From the NCBI RefSeq assembly GCF_037055275.1, contig NZ_CP146343.1, positions 3,010,501 through 3,074,500 of the forward strand: DNA of 64,000 nt, read 5' to 3'. Position numbers and translations under genes: made by a program. The notes beneath the pieces are model-generated. The model was not told the DNA's origin, searched no databases, and saw nothing but the letters and a program-made list of their open reading frames with translations. This document shows positions 26,686-35,734 of this stretch, one piece after another (position 1 is the first letter of the stretch; every line of letters begins with the position of its first letter). The stretch is from Pseudomonas sp. ML2-2023-3. Its GTDB lineage: Bacteria; Pseudomonadota; Gammaproteobacteria; Pseudomonadales; Pseudomonadaceae.

Positions 26686-28065
26686 ATGAATACAATAACA
26701 AACGTGGCCGATACTCCCTCCCATCATTCCCCCTCCAGCGCAACGTCGGCCCGCAGGTTTCGACAACCGCTGGGCCTTGTCGGACTGGTTCTTTTCGGCC
26801 TGGCCTACATGGTCCCGCTGGCGGTGTTTACCACCTACGGCCTGGTCACCCAGATGACCAAGGGGCACCTGCCGACCGCCTACCTGTTGACGCTCGCGGC
26901 CATGCTGCTGACCGCCTACAGCTATGGACGCATGGTTCAGGCGCACCCCTATTCAGGATCGGTCTACACCTATACGCGCAAGGCATTTGGTGCCTATTTC
27001 GGCTTTCTTGCCGGCTGGACGTTATTGCTGGACTACATCTTCCTGCCGTTGCTCAGCTATTTGCTGATCGGCATCTACATGTCCGAGTACTTTCCCGCCA
27101 TTCCGACCGCGGTGTGGGTGCTCGGCTCCATTGCCCTGGTGACGGTACTCAACCTGGTGGGTATCGAGTCCATCACCCGGGTCAACTGGATACTGATCGT
27201 TGCCCAACTGGTCTTCATCGTGGTGTTCGTGGCGTTGTCAGTGAACACCCTGAGCGGGCGTTCCGAACCGCTTTCGCTGCTCGAACCTTTCCACCATGAA
27301 GGCTTCAGCGTGCCGTTGATCATGACGGGGGCAGCCGTGCTGTGCCTGTCATTTCTGGGCTTCGATGCGGTGTCGACCATGGCCGAAGAAACCCCTGACC
27401 CCAAACGTACGATCCCGCTCGCCATCATGGTGGTGTCGTTGGTCGGAGGGCTGCTGTTTCTGGTGGTTTCGTATTGTGCCCAAATGGTTTTTCCGGAATG
27501 GAACAGCTTCGCCGACCCGGATTCGGCGTCGGTGGACGTGATGCGTCGCGTCGGTGGCGAACTGCTGGTGACTGCGTTTACCGCAACCTATGTGGCGGGC
27601 TGTTTCGCCTCGGCAATGGTGTCCCAGGCCAGTGTCTCCCGCGTGCTGTTTGCAATGGGACGGGACGGAGCATTGCCCCGCGTACTCGGCAAGCTGGTCT
27701 CGAAAAAACGGGTGCCTGCCAACGCGATCATCTTGGTCAGTCTGTTCTCTCTGATTGCCCTGTTCATCACCCTGGATACCGTCGCCAACATGATCAGCTT
27801 TGGCGCGCTGTTCGCGTTCTCGGCGGTGAATCTGGCAGTGATCAAGCATTACCTGATTGATCAGAAGCTGCGCGGACGCCGCAACTACCTGATGTACGCC
27901 GTGCTGCCGGGGCTGGGGTTCCTCAGCACCCTCTGGTTGTGGACGAGCCTTTCGAGCATGTCGTTCCTCATTGGTCTGTGCTGGATGGGCCTGGGGCTCC
28001 TGTGTCTGCTGGGCGTCACCCGGGGGTTCCGGGTGGGCATGCCGGATTTGAAAATCGCGGAATAA
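26686..28065 (+). CDS. APC family amino acid/polyamine permease
   Basis: A 459-residue transporter with about 12 membrane helices in the inner membrane, starting near residue 28 (LGLVGLVLFGLAYMVPLAVF). The first helix region, HPYSGSVYTYTRKAFG and SFLGFDAVSTMAEETPDPKRTIP are standard APC superfamily marks, close to putrescine importers such as PuuP. AGGAG precedes the ATG. It is encoded between an aminotransferase and an aldehyde dehydrogenase and probably imports their amine substrate. Confidence 0.88.
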   Translation: MNTITNVADTPSHHSPSSATSARRFRQPLGLVGLVLFGLAYMVPLAVFTTYGLVTQMTKGHLPTAYLLTLAAMLLTAYSYGRMVQAHPYSGSVYTYTRKAFGAYFGFLAGWTLLLDYIFLPLLSYLLIGIYMSEYFPAIPTAVWVLGSIALVTVLNLVGIESITRVNWILIVAQLVFIVVFVALSVNTLSGRSEPLSLLEPFHHEGFSVPLIMTGAAVLCLSFLGFDAVSTMAEETPDPKRTIPLAIMVVSLVGGLLFLVVSYCAQMVFPEWNSFADPDSASVDVMRRVGGELLVTAFTATYVAGCFASAMVSQASVSRVLFAMGRDGALPRVLGKLVSKKRVPANAIILVSLFSLIALFITLDTVANMISFGALFAFSAVNLAVIKHYLIDQKLRGRRNYLMYAVLPGLGFLSTLWLWTSLSSMSFLIGLCWMGLGLLCLLGVTRGFRVGMPDLKIAE

Positions 28066-28095
28066 CTACAAAAACATCCACTTGGGAGTACTGAC

Positions 28096-29586
28096 ATGTT
28101 CAACCTTGACTACTGGCAGCAGCGTGTTGCCCGCCAAACCTTCATTGACACCGCGCTGATCGACGGCCAGCCAGTGAGTTCGATGTCCGGAGCGACCTTC
28201 GACGCCATCAACCCGGCGACCAATCAATTGCTGGCCCGTGTCGCCGCGTGCGGCGAACAAGAAGTCAACCTGGCAGTGCGCTCAGCACGGCGCGCCTTCA
28301 ACACAGGCCCTTGGCGGCGCATGGCCCCGGGGGAGCGCAAGAAAATCCTGATCAAGTTGTCCGGGCTGCTGATGGCCCACCGCGAAGAGCTGGCGCTGCT
28401 GGATTCGCTGAACATGGGCAAGCCGGTGATGGATGCCTACAACGTGGATGTACCCGGCGCCGCACACGTTTTTGCCTGGTACGGCGAAGCCCTCGACAAG
28501 GTCTATGATCAGGTCGCACCTACGGCTCACAACGCACTGGCCACCATCACCCGGGAAGCGCTGGGGGTTGTTGCCGCGGTGGTGCCGTGGAATTTTCCGC
28601 TGGACATGGCCGCCTGGAAACTGGCCCCCGCATTGGCTGCCGGCAACAGCGTGGTGCTGAAACCGGCGGAGCAATCGCCATTTTCTGCGTTGCGCCTGGC
28701 CCAGCTCGCCTTGGAGGCCGGTATCCCGGAAGGTGTGCTGAACGTGGTGCCCGGCCTGGGCGAGAGCGCCGGCAAGGCCCTCGGCTTGCATCCCGACGTT
28801 GATTGCCTGGTGTTCACCGGTTCCACCCAGGTCGGCAAGTACTTCATGCAGTATGCCGCGCAGTCCAACCTCAAGCAGGTCTGGCTGGAGTGCGGTGGCA
28901 AGAGCCCGAACCTGGTGTTCGAAGACTGCCAGGATCTGGACCTGGCTGCGGAAAAAGCCGCCTTCGGCATTTTCTTCAATCAGGGTGAAGTGTGCTCGGC
29001 CAACTCCCGGCTATACGTGCAGCGCTCCATCCACGACGAATTCGTCGAGCGCCTGATCAGCAAGTCCCGCGCCTGGTTGCCCGGTGATCCCCTGAACCCG
29101 GGAAGCGCTTCGGGCGCCATCGTCGACAGCGAGCAAACAGCCCGCATCATGAAAGCCATCGGCCAGGCCACTGCGGGTGGTGCCACGCTGTTGAGCGGAG
29201 GTGAACAACTGACCATCAATGGCTCTTCAAACTTTATCCAGCCGACGATATTCGCCAACGTGAACAGCGCCATGAGCATTTCCCGTGAAGAGGTGTTTGG
29301 TCCCGTCCTGGCCGTCAGCGCCTTTGATACTGAAGAGGAGGCCGTGGCCCAAGCCAACGACAGCATTTACGGCCTGGCGGCGTCGGTGTGGAGCGATGAC
29401 CTGAATCGTGCCCACCGTGTGGCCTGTGCCCTGAATGCCGGTACGGTGTCGGTCAATACCGTCGACGCTCTGGATGTGGCGGTTCCCTTTGGCGGAGGCA
29501 AGCAGTCCGGTTTCGGGCGCGATCTGTCGCTGCACTCGTTTGACAAGTACACGCAGCTGAAAACTACCTGGTTTCAGTTTCGTTAA
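28096..29586 (+). CDS. NAD(P)-dependent aldehyde dehydrogenase (PuuC-like)
   Basis: A full-length 496-residue ALDH. The active-site Cys is in FNQGEVCSANSR, the general-base Glu in WLECGGKSPNLVFED, the cofactor loop is FTGSTQVGKYFM, and VVPWNFPLDM is present. It resembles gamma-glutamyl-gamma-aminobutyraldehyde dehydrogenase (PuuC/KauB). It would oxidise the aldehyde produced by the aminotransferase upstream. Its stop overlaps by four bases the stop of the convergent LysR gene. Confidence 0.9.
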   Translation: MFNLDYWQQRVARQTFIDTALIDGQPVSSMSGATFDAINPATNQLLARVAACGEQEVNLAVRSARRAFNTGPWRRMAPGERKKILIKLSGLLMAHREELALLDSLNMGKPVMDAYNVDVPGAAHVFAWYGEALDKVYDQVAPTAHNALATITREALGVVAAVVPWNFPLDMAAWKLAPALAAGNSVVLKPAEQSPFSALRLAQLALEAGIPEGVLNVVPGLGESAGKALGLHPDVDCLVFTGSTQVGKYFMQYAAQSNLKQVWLECGGKSPNLVFEDCQDLDLAAEKAAFGIFFNQGEVCSANSRLYVQRSIHDEFVERLISKSRAWLPGDPLNPGSASGAIVDSEQTARIMKAIGQATAGGATLLSGGEQLTINGSSNFIQPTIFANVNSAMSISREEVFGPVLAVSAFDTEEEAVAQANDSIYGLAASVWSDDLNRAHRVACALNAGTVSVNTVDALDVAVPFGGGKQSGFGRDLSLHSFDKYTQLKTTWFQFR

Positions 29587-30524
29587 GCCGGTGTGGGAGC
29601 GGGGTGATCGGACGGATTCAGAGGCTGGGCAGAACCCTCGTTTTGCGCCAGCAACCTATCTATCAAGCTGCGGATGACCTTTGGCAGAGCCTCAAGATCA
29701 CGGACCAGAATGCTTCGCTCCCGCACGCGCCAGGGCTCGTCGAGCTCGATGACTGACAGGCCCATGGTCTGTTGATGTCGACGGGCCGAAGACTCCGGCA
29801 GGATGGCCAGGCCCACGCCCGCTTCGACCATCCGGCACATCGCTTCAAAGCTGTAGACCTTGATCCGCATGTTCAGCGTATTGCCGTGCAGGGCCACCTG
29901 TTCGCTCAAGAAACGCAGCAGGGTGGTGCCTTCGTGCAAACCGATGTGCGCATAGGCCAGGGTCTCCGCCAGCTTGATGGATGTGCGCCCGGCCAGGGGA
30001 TGGTCGAGGGGCGTGACCAGTACCAGCTGGTCAGTACTGAAGTGTATGACCTGCAAACTGTCGGCCTCGACCGGGCCGGCAATGATGCCCATGTCCGTCG
30101 AGCCCTCCAGCACGCCCCGAACAATGTCGCGGCTCAACCGCTCCTGCAGGTCAACCGTCACCCCCGGGCGTTCGGCGAGAAAGCCTGCAAGGATTTCGGG
30201 CAAGAACTCCGTGGCCGCCGTGGTGTTGGCAAAGATCCTGATATGCCCCGAGGACTCGGTGCCGTACTCGGTGAACTCGCTTTTCAGGTAGTCCACCTGC
30301 CGCATGATCACGCGGGCATGGTGCAGGAACAGTTCCCCCGCAGGTGTGAGTTCAACGCCCCGACTGTCACGGTAGAGCAGGCGGCTGGAGAGGTTTTCTT
30401 CCAGGCTTTTGATCCGGGCGCTTGCGGCTGCCGGGGAGATGAATGCCTTGCGCGCACCCTGGGTCATGCTGGGGGATTCGGCGATATGGATAAACAGGCG
30501 CAGGTCGACGAGATCAAAGTGCAT
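29583..30524 (-). CDS. ripR: LysR family regulator of the itaconate operon (RipR-like)
   Basis: A 313-residue LysR protein. Its HTH covers DLRLFIHIAESPSMTQGARKAFISPAAASARIKSLEENLSSRLL, and an effector domain follows from about residue 90. It is divergent from the itaconyl-CoA hydratase gene with 143 bases between, the same position as RipR (PA0877) in P. aeruginosa. It therefore probably activates the operon in response to itaconate or its CoA ester. The symbol is assigned from this context. Confidence 0.75.
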   Translation of the reverse strand: MHFDLVDLRLFIHIAESPSMTQGARKAFISPAAASARIKSLEENLSSRLLYRDSRGVELTPAGELFLHHARVIMRQVDYLKSEFTEYGTESSGHIRIFANTTAATEFLPEILAGFLAERPGVTVDLQERLSRDIVRGVLEGSTDMGIIAGPVEADSLQVIHFSTDQLVLVTPLDHPLAGRTSIKLAETLAYAHIGLHEGTTLLRFLSEQVALHGNTLNMRIKVYSFEAMCRMVEAGVGLAILPESSARRHQQTMGLSVIELDEPWRVRERSILVRDLEALPKVIRSLIDRLLAQNEGSAQPLNPSDHPAPTPA

Positions 30525-30667
30525 GGCAGATTTCCCCAGGGCATGAATGCTGCTGTGTGGCTGCGGCGTTAAGCAAAACCGAACGCCCCCTTACCGAAAC
30601 GCAGATTCACAGATCGCTGTGCTTTTGGCAATCATGGTCAAAATAACAAGCCACGGGGCAATCACCG

Positions 30668-31495
30668 ATGAGCGATAACGCACTGTCTGCCTGGATCGGT
30701 CGCACTGAAGAGTGCCATGACTGTCTGAGCCTTAACCTGGTTACCCGCATCGCCGCGACCTTCGGCGAGCAGGCGCCACTGGCCGGTGAGCCGCTGCCGC
30801 CATTGTGGCAGTGGTGTTTTTTCCAGAGCGCAGTGGCGCCGGGGGAGCTGGGTGGCGATGGCCATCCGGCACGCGGGGGCTTCCTGCCACCCGCCGATAA
30901 CCGCAACCGCATGTGGGCGGGCGGGCGTATCGAATTCCACATCCCGCTGAAGGTGGGCGCTCAGGCGACGCGCCTCTCCACCATCACCGATGTCCAGGAA
31001 AAACACGGCAAGACCGGCGCTCTGCTGTTTGTCACGGTGCAGCATGACTACTTTCAAGACGGCCAGCTGGCGATCCGTGAAGAACAGGACATCGTCTACC
31101 GCGAGCCGACGCCCCCCAAGCTGGCGAGCGGCGACCCGATGCCCGAAGGCGCCTGGCAGGAGTCCGTCACGCCTACTCCCACCTTGTTGTTCCGTTATTC
31201 GGCCGTGACCTTCAATGGGCACCGCATCCACTACGACTGGCCCTATGCGACCGAGGTCGAGGGCTACCCGGGGCTGGTGGTTCACGGCCCGCTGATGGCC
31301 ACGCTCAGTGTGCGCGCGTTCTGCCGGGCCAATCCCGATGCACGGCTGCGCCGCTTCGCTTATCGCGGCCTGCGCCCATTGATTGCGCCTCATCCCTTTG
31401 ACGTGAGCGGTCGCATTGCCGCGGCGGGCAGGGCTGAGTTGTGGGTGGGCAATGCTGAAGGTATTGCCCAAAAGAGCGAAGTGACCTTCGACTGA
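30668..31495 (+). CDS. ich: itaconyl-CoA hydratase (MaoC/hotdog type)
   Basis: A 275-residue double-hotdog protein of the mesaconyl-C4-CoA hydratase type. The C-terminal hydratase half shows RYSAVTFNGHRIHYDWPYAT and GYPGLVVHGPLMATL, with the catalytic Asp/His region at HYD. It hydrates itaconyl-CoA to citramalyl-CoA, step two of itaconate degradation. It is the first gene of an operon whose order equals PA0878-PA0886 of P. aeruginosa, where this gene is ich. Confidence 0.85.
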   Translation: MSDNALSAWIGRTEECHDCLSLNLVTRIAATFGEQAPLAGEPLPPLWQWCFFQSAVAPGELGGDGHPARGGFLPPADNRNRMWAGGRIEFHIPLKVGAQATRLSTITDVQEKHGKTGALLFVTVQHDYFQDGQLAIREEQDIVYREPTPPKLASGDPMPEGAWQESVTPTPTLLFRYSAVTFNGHRIHYDWPYATEVEGYPGLVVHGPLMATLSVRAFCRANPDARLRRFAYRGLRPLIAPHPFDVSGRIAAAGRAELWVGNAEGIAQKSEVTFD

Positions 31496-31517
31496 ATAAT
31501 GACAATAAGGATCTGCA

Positions 31518-32681
31518 ATGAATCCGTATCTGAACGAAGACTACAACGCTATTCGCGAGGGTGTGCGCGCCCTGTGTGCCGAGTTTCCCGCGCAGTACTG
31601 GCGCAGGATTGACGAAGAAAAGGGCTTTCCTGAAGCGTTTGTGGCTGCCATGACCGAGGCCGGCTGGCTGTCGGCGATGATCCCTGAACAGTACGGCGGC
31701 TCGGGCCTGGGGCTGGCCGAAGCGTCGATCATTCTGGAAGAAGTGAACCACTGCGGCGGTAACTCCGGCACCGTGCATGGCCAGATGTACAACATGTTCA
31801 CTTTGCTGCGCCACGGCAGTGAAGCGCAAAAAAGCTATTACCTGCCCAAGCTGGCCAGCGGTGAGCTGCGCCTGCAATCGATGGCCGTGACCGAGCCCAC
31901 CACCGGCACCGACACCACCAAGATCAAGACCACGGCCGTTCGCCAGGGCGACTCCTACGTGATCAACGGCCAGAAGGTCTGGATTTCGCGGGTACAGCAT
32001 TCCGACCTGATGATCCTGTTAGCCCGCACCACGCCGCTGGCCGACGTGCAGAAAAAAGTCGACGGCATGTCGATCTTCCTGGTGGATTTGCGCGAAGCCA
32101 TCGGCAACGGCCTGACCGTGCAACCGATTGCCAACATGGTCAATCACGAAACCAACGAGCTGTTCTTCGACAACCTGCACATCCCCGCCAGCAGCCTGAT
32201 CGGCGAAGAGGGCAAGGGCTTTCGCTACATTCTCGACGGGCTCAATGCCGAACGCACCCTGATCGCTGCCGAGTGCATTGGCGATGGCCGCTGGTTCAAT
32301 GAAAAGTCTGCGCAGTACGCCCGTGAGCGTGAGGTGTTCGGCCGTCCGATCGGGCAGAACCAGGGCGTGCAGTTCCCGATTGCCGAGGCCTACATCGAGC
32401 TTGAGGCCGCGGACCTGATGCGCTGGCGTGCGTGCGAGGAGTACGACAGCGGGCGCAGTGCCGGGGCTGCGGCCAACATGGCCAAGTACCTCGCGGCCAA
32501 GGCCAGTTGGGAAGCAGCCAACACCTGCCTGCAGACCCACGGCGGTTTCGGTTTTGCCAATGAATACGACGTCGAGCGCAAGTTTCGCGAGACCCGTCTG
32601 TATCAGGTGGCGCCCATCTCCACCAACCTGATCCTGTCCTACGTGGCCGAGCACCTGCTTGAGTTGCCGCGTTCTTTCTAA
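31518..32681 (+). CDS. acyl-CoA dehydrogenase family protein of the itaconate operon
   Basis: A 387-residue acyl-CoA dehydrogenase fold protein. It has MAVTEPTTGTDTTKIKTTAV, NGQKVWISRV and LQTHGGFGFANEYDVERKFRETRLYQVAPISTNLI. The SCAD-type base motif YEGTS is replaced by YQVAPIST, so the catalytic base, if any, must lie elsewhere, for example the Glu in NAERTLIAAE. It corresponds to PA0879, which is conserved in the operon although the three-step itaconate pathway does not need it. It may handle methylsuccinyl-CoA or a side product. Confidence 0.82.
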   Translation: MNPYLNEDYNAIREGVRALCAEFPAQYWRRIDEEKGFPEAFVAAMTEAGWLSAMIPEQYGGSGLGLAEASIILEEVNHCGGNSGTVHGQMYNMFTLLRHGSEAQKSYYLPKLASGELRLQSMAVTEPTTGTDTTKIKTTAVRQGDSYVINGQKVWISRVQHSDLMILLARTTPLADVQKKVDGMSIFLVDLREAIGNGLTVQPIANMVNHETNELFFDNLHIPASSLIGEEGKGFRYILDGLNAERTLIAAECIGDGRWFNEKSAQYAREREVFGRPIGQNQGVQFPIAEAYIELEAADLMRWRACEEYDSGRSAGAAANMAKYLAAKASWEAANTCLQTHGGFGFANEYDVERKFRETRLYQVAPISTNLILSYVAEHLLELPRSF

Positions 32682-32725
32682 GCATTCACCCGAATTTACA
32701 TCTGGAGCCTTAACGGAGATTAAGC

Positions 32726-33118
32726 ATGCAGATCAGCCATCTCGACCATCTGGTACTGACGGTACGTGATATTCCCAGGAGTCTGGATTTCTACAGCCGT
32801 GTGCTGGGTATGCAGCCGGTAGTGTTTGGCCAGGGGCGCCATGCCCTGTCGTTTGGTCAGCAGAAAATCAACCTGCACCAGGCCGGTGCCGAGTTCGAAC
32901 CCAAGGCTACGCATCCACTGCCGGGGTCGGCCGACGTGTGCTTCATCGTCAAAGACCGACTGGACGTCGTCATCGAGCAGTTGCACGCCCAGGGCGTGAA
33001 GATATTGGAAGGCCCGGTCATGCGTACAGGTGCCCGGGGACCGATCCGCTCGATTTACCTGCTTGATCCGGACCTCAACCTGATCGAACTTTCGAATGCC
33101 ATGGAGCACGCTGAATGA
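32726..33118 (+). CDS. VOC family protein of the itaconate operon
   Basis: A 130-residue glyoxalase/dioxygenase-fold protein. ISHLDHLVLTVRDIPRSLDFYSRVLG opens the first module, and IYLLDPDLNLIELSN ends the second with a metal-ligand-type Glu. It overlaps the MmgE/PrpD gene by four bases. It corresponds to PA0880, annotated as a possible ring-cleaving dioxygenase; a lyase or epimerase role is at least as plausible. Confidence 0.82.
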   Translation: MQISHLDHLVLTVRDIPRSLDFYSRVLGMQPVVFGQGRHALSFGQQKINLHQAGAEFEPKATHPLPGSADVCFIVKDRLDVVIEQLHAQGVKILEGPVMRTGARGPIRSIYLLDPDLNLIELSNAMEHAE

Positions 33119-34497
33119 GTCAGCACACACAAGCGCTCACCGGGTTTTTGGCCGGCCTGCGCTACGAGCAGTTGCCCGAAGCCGTGATCAGCCGTACCGA
33201 AGACCTGTTTCTCGACTGGCTGGGCTCGGCCCTGGCCAGCCAGGGCTCGCACCCCATCCCGTTATTCGAGCGCTATGGCGCAATGATGGGCCCGGCCAGC
33301 GGACCGGCCACGATCCTGGTCAGTGGCAAGACCAGCTCCGCGTATTTCGCCGCGCTGATCAATGGCGCCAGCTCACACCTGGTGGAGCAGGACGACCTGC
33401 ACAACAGCTCCGTGCTGCATCCGGCGACGGTGGTATTTGCGGCGGTGCTGGCTGCTGCCCAGGATCTGGGTAAAACGGGCCGCGACCTGATCGTGGCCGC
33501 CGTGGCCGGTTATGAAGCCGGCATTCGTATTGGTGAATTCCTCGGTCGTTCGCATTACCGCATCTTCCACACCACGGCCACGGTCGGCACCCTGGCGGCG
33601 GCAGTGGGGGTGGGCAAGTTGATGGACTTCAATCAGGAGCAGTTCACCCACCTGCTCGGCACTGCGGGCACTCAGGCGGCGGGCCTGTGGGAGTTTCTGC
33701 GTGATGCGGCAGACTCCAAACAGCTGCATACCGCCAAGGCGGCGGCCGACGGCCTGTTGGCGGCCTACCTCACCGCCGAGGGCCTGAGTGGCGCTAAAAA
33801 TATTCTCGAAGGCGAGCAGGGCATGGCCGCAGGAATGTCCAGCGACGCCAATCCAGCATGCCTGTCCGACAGCCTGGGCAGCCGTTGGGCCCTGATTGAA
33901 ACCTCGTTCAAGTTTCACGCCTCGTGCCGCCACACGCACCCGGCGGCGGATGCCCTGCTGGAGGTGATGCAGCGCGAGAATCTGCGGGCTGAAGACATTG
34001 CCAGCGTGATCACCCGAGTGCATCAGGGCGCCATCGACGTGTTGGGGCGCGTGCAGGTGCCAGAGACCGTTCACCAGGCCAAATTCTCAATGGGCACGGT
34101 GCTGGGCCTGATCGCCGTTTACGGCAAGGCTGGATTGCCCGAATTTCATCAACACGCGTTGACCGATCCACGCATCGGGGCGTTTCGCGACAAGGTAAGC
34201 ATGGTGCTGGACGAGCATGTTGACGGCGCCTACCCGCAGCGCTGGCTGGGCCGTGTGGAGGTGACGACGGTGCAGGGCCGGACCGTGTCCGGCAGCATCG
34301 ATGAGCCCAAGGGCGATCCGGGCAACACCCTGAGCCGCGCCGAGCTGGAGGACAAGTTTCGCCGCCTGCTGGCCTTCTCGGGAGCGTGCAGTGACGAGCA
34401 GGCGACGGGGGTTGTGGAGCTGGTCTGGCACCTGCGCCATCTGGACAACCTGGACGTGCTGACCCGCACTGCCGCACCTGCAGGGACTGCATCATGA
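33115..34497 (+). CDS. MmgE/PrpD family protein
   Basis: A 460-residue member of the 2-methylcitrate dehydratase superfamily. It shows LFLDWLGSALASQG near the N-terminus, INGASSHLVEQDDLHNSSVLHPATVVF and FKFHASCRHTHPAADALL, which contain the conserved acidic and His residues. It corresponds to PA0881. In this operon it may act as a cis-aconitate decarboxylase-like or isomerase enzyme: the eukaryotic itaconate-forming enzyme CAD/IRG1 belongs to the same superfamily. That relation is family knowledge; the role here is unproven. Confidence 0.82.
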   Translation: MSQHTQALTGFLAGLRYEQLPEAVISRTEDLFLDWLGSALASQGSHPIPLFERYGAMMGPASGPATILVSGKTSSAYFAALINGASSHLVEQDDLHNSSVLHPATVVFAAVLAAAQDLGKTGRDLIVAAVAGYEAGIRIGEFLGRSHYRIFHTTATVGTLAAAVGVGKLMDFNQEQFTHLLGTAGTQAAGLWEFLRDAADSKQLHTAKAAADGLLAAYLTAEGLSGAKNILEGEQGMAAGMSSDANPACLSDSLGSRWALIETSFKFHASCRHTHPAADALLEVMQRENLRAEDIASVITRVHQGAIDVLGRVQVPETVHQAKFSMGTVLGLIAVYGKAGLPEFHQHALTDPRIGAFRDKVSMVLDEHVDGAYPQRWLGRVEVTTVQGRTVSGSIDEPKGDPGNTLSRAELEDKFRRLLAFSGACSDEQATGVVELVWHLRHLDNLDVLTRTAAPAGTAS

Positions 34498-35699
34498 ACG
34501 ACACGGCATTCAAACCCCGCCCGCTGGACGGCATCACTGTTGTGAGTCTGGAACACGCCATCGCGGCGCCGTTTTGCACCCGTCAGCTGGCTGACCTGGG
34601 CGCTCGGGTGATCAAGATCGAACGCCCCGGCTCCGGTGACTTTGCCCGTGACTATGACGAGCGGGTCAATGGCCTGGCCTCGCATTTCGTGTGGACCAAC
34701 CGCTCCAAGGAAAGCCTGACCCTGAACGTCAAGCAGCCGGACGCGGGAGAGGTTCTCGACAAGCTGCTGGCCACGGCCGATGTGCTGGTGCAGAACCTGG
34801 CGCCGGGCGCAGCCCAGCGTATGGGGTTGTCGTTCGAAGCCCTGCATGAGCGTTTTCCCAGGTTGATCGTCTGCGATATCTCCGGCTACGGCGAGGGCGG
34901 GCCCTACGAGCAGAAAAAGGCTTACGACTTGCTGATCCAGAGCGAAGGCGGCTTTTTGTCCGTCACCGGCGGGCCGGGGGAAAACGACATGGCCAAAGCC
35001 GGTTGCTCCATTGCCGATATCGCGGCGGGCATGTACGCCTACACCGGCGTGCTTTCGGCCCTGCTGTTGCGGGACAAGACCGGGGAGGGCAGCCGCATCG
35101 ATGTGTCGATGCTGGAAAGCCTGGTGGAGTGGATGAATTACCCGATGTATTACGCCTACGACGGCGCGGCACCGCCTCCGCGGGCCGGGGCCGCCCACGC
35201 CACAATCTACCCCTACGGACCGTTCCCTGCGGGGGACGGCGGTACGGTGATGCTCGGCCTGCAGAACGAGCGTGAATGGCAACAGTTCTGCGACAAGGTG
35301 TTGCTGCAGCCGGGGTTGGCGGCCGACGTACGCTTTAATGCCAACGCGCGGCGCTCGGACAATCGTGCCGAGTTGCGGGCCATCATCGTTGACGAATTTG
35401 CCCGCCTGAGCGCCGATGAAGTCATCGCACGGCTCGACGGGGCGTCGATTGCCAATGCCCATGTCAACGACATGGCCGGGGTGTGGGCCCATCCGCAACT
35501 CCAGGCCCGTGACCGCTGGCGCGAGGTGGACAGTCCGGTCGGCAAGTTGCCCGCACTGCTGCCACCGGGGCGCAACGTCGCTTTTGAACCGCGAATGGAT
35601 GCTGTGCCGCGCCTGGGCGAGCACACCGACAGCCTGCTTGGCGAACTGGGCTATGGCGCCGCGGACATCCAGAGACTCCACCAACAAGGAGCAGTGTGA
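34494..35699 (+). CDS. ict: itaconate CoA-transferase (class III)
   Basis: A 401-residue CaiB/BaiF-type CoA-transferase that moves CoA from succinyl-CoA to itaconate. LEHAIAAPFCTRQLADLGARVIKIERP is the family N-terminus. The catalytic Asp is expected in CSIADIAAGMYAYTG. It overlaps the stop of the MmgE/PrpD gene by four bases and corresponds to PA0882 (ict). Together with ich and ccl it makes the full itaconate to pyruvate plus acetyl-CoA route. Confidence 0.87.
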   Translation: MNDTAFKPRPLDGITVVSLEHAIAAPFCTRQLADLGARVIKIERPGSGDFARDYDERVNGLASHFVWTNRSKESLTLNVKQPDAGEVLDKLLATADVLVQNLAPGAAQRMGLSFEALHERFPRLIVCDISGYGEGGPYEQKKAYDLLIQSEGGFLSVTGGPGENDMAKAGCSIADIAAGMYAYTGVLSALLLRDKTGEGSRIDVSMLESLVEWMNYPMYYAYDGAAPPPRAGAAHATIYPYGPFPAGDGGTVMLGLQNEREWQQFCDKVLLQPGLAADVRFNANARRSDNRAELRAIIVDEFARLSADEVIARLDGASIANAHVNDMAGVWAHPQLQARDRWREVDSPVGKLPALLPPGRNVAFEPRMDAVPRLGEHTDSLLGELGYGAADIQRLHQQGAV

Positions 35700-35734
35700 G
35701 GCCCTCGCCTCAGACTGCCGTACGGAGCATTGCC

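Noticed and set aside
34230..35687. 485-codon minus-strand ORF opposite the itaconate CoA-transferase
   Set aside because: Antisense artefact; the plus strand carries the overlapping operon frame with catalytic residues.
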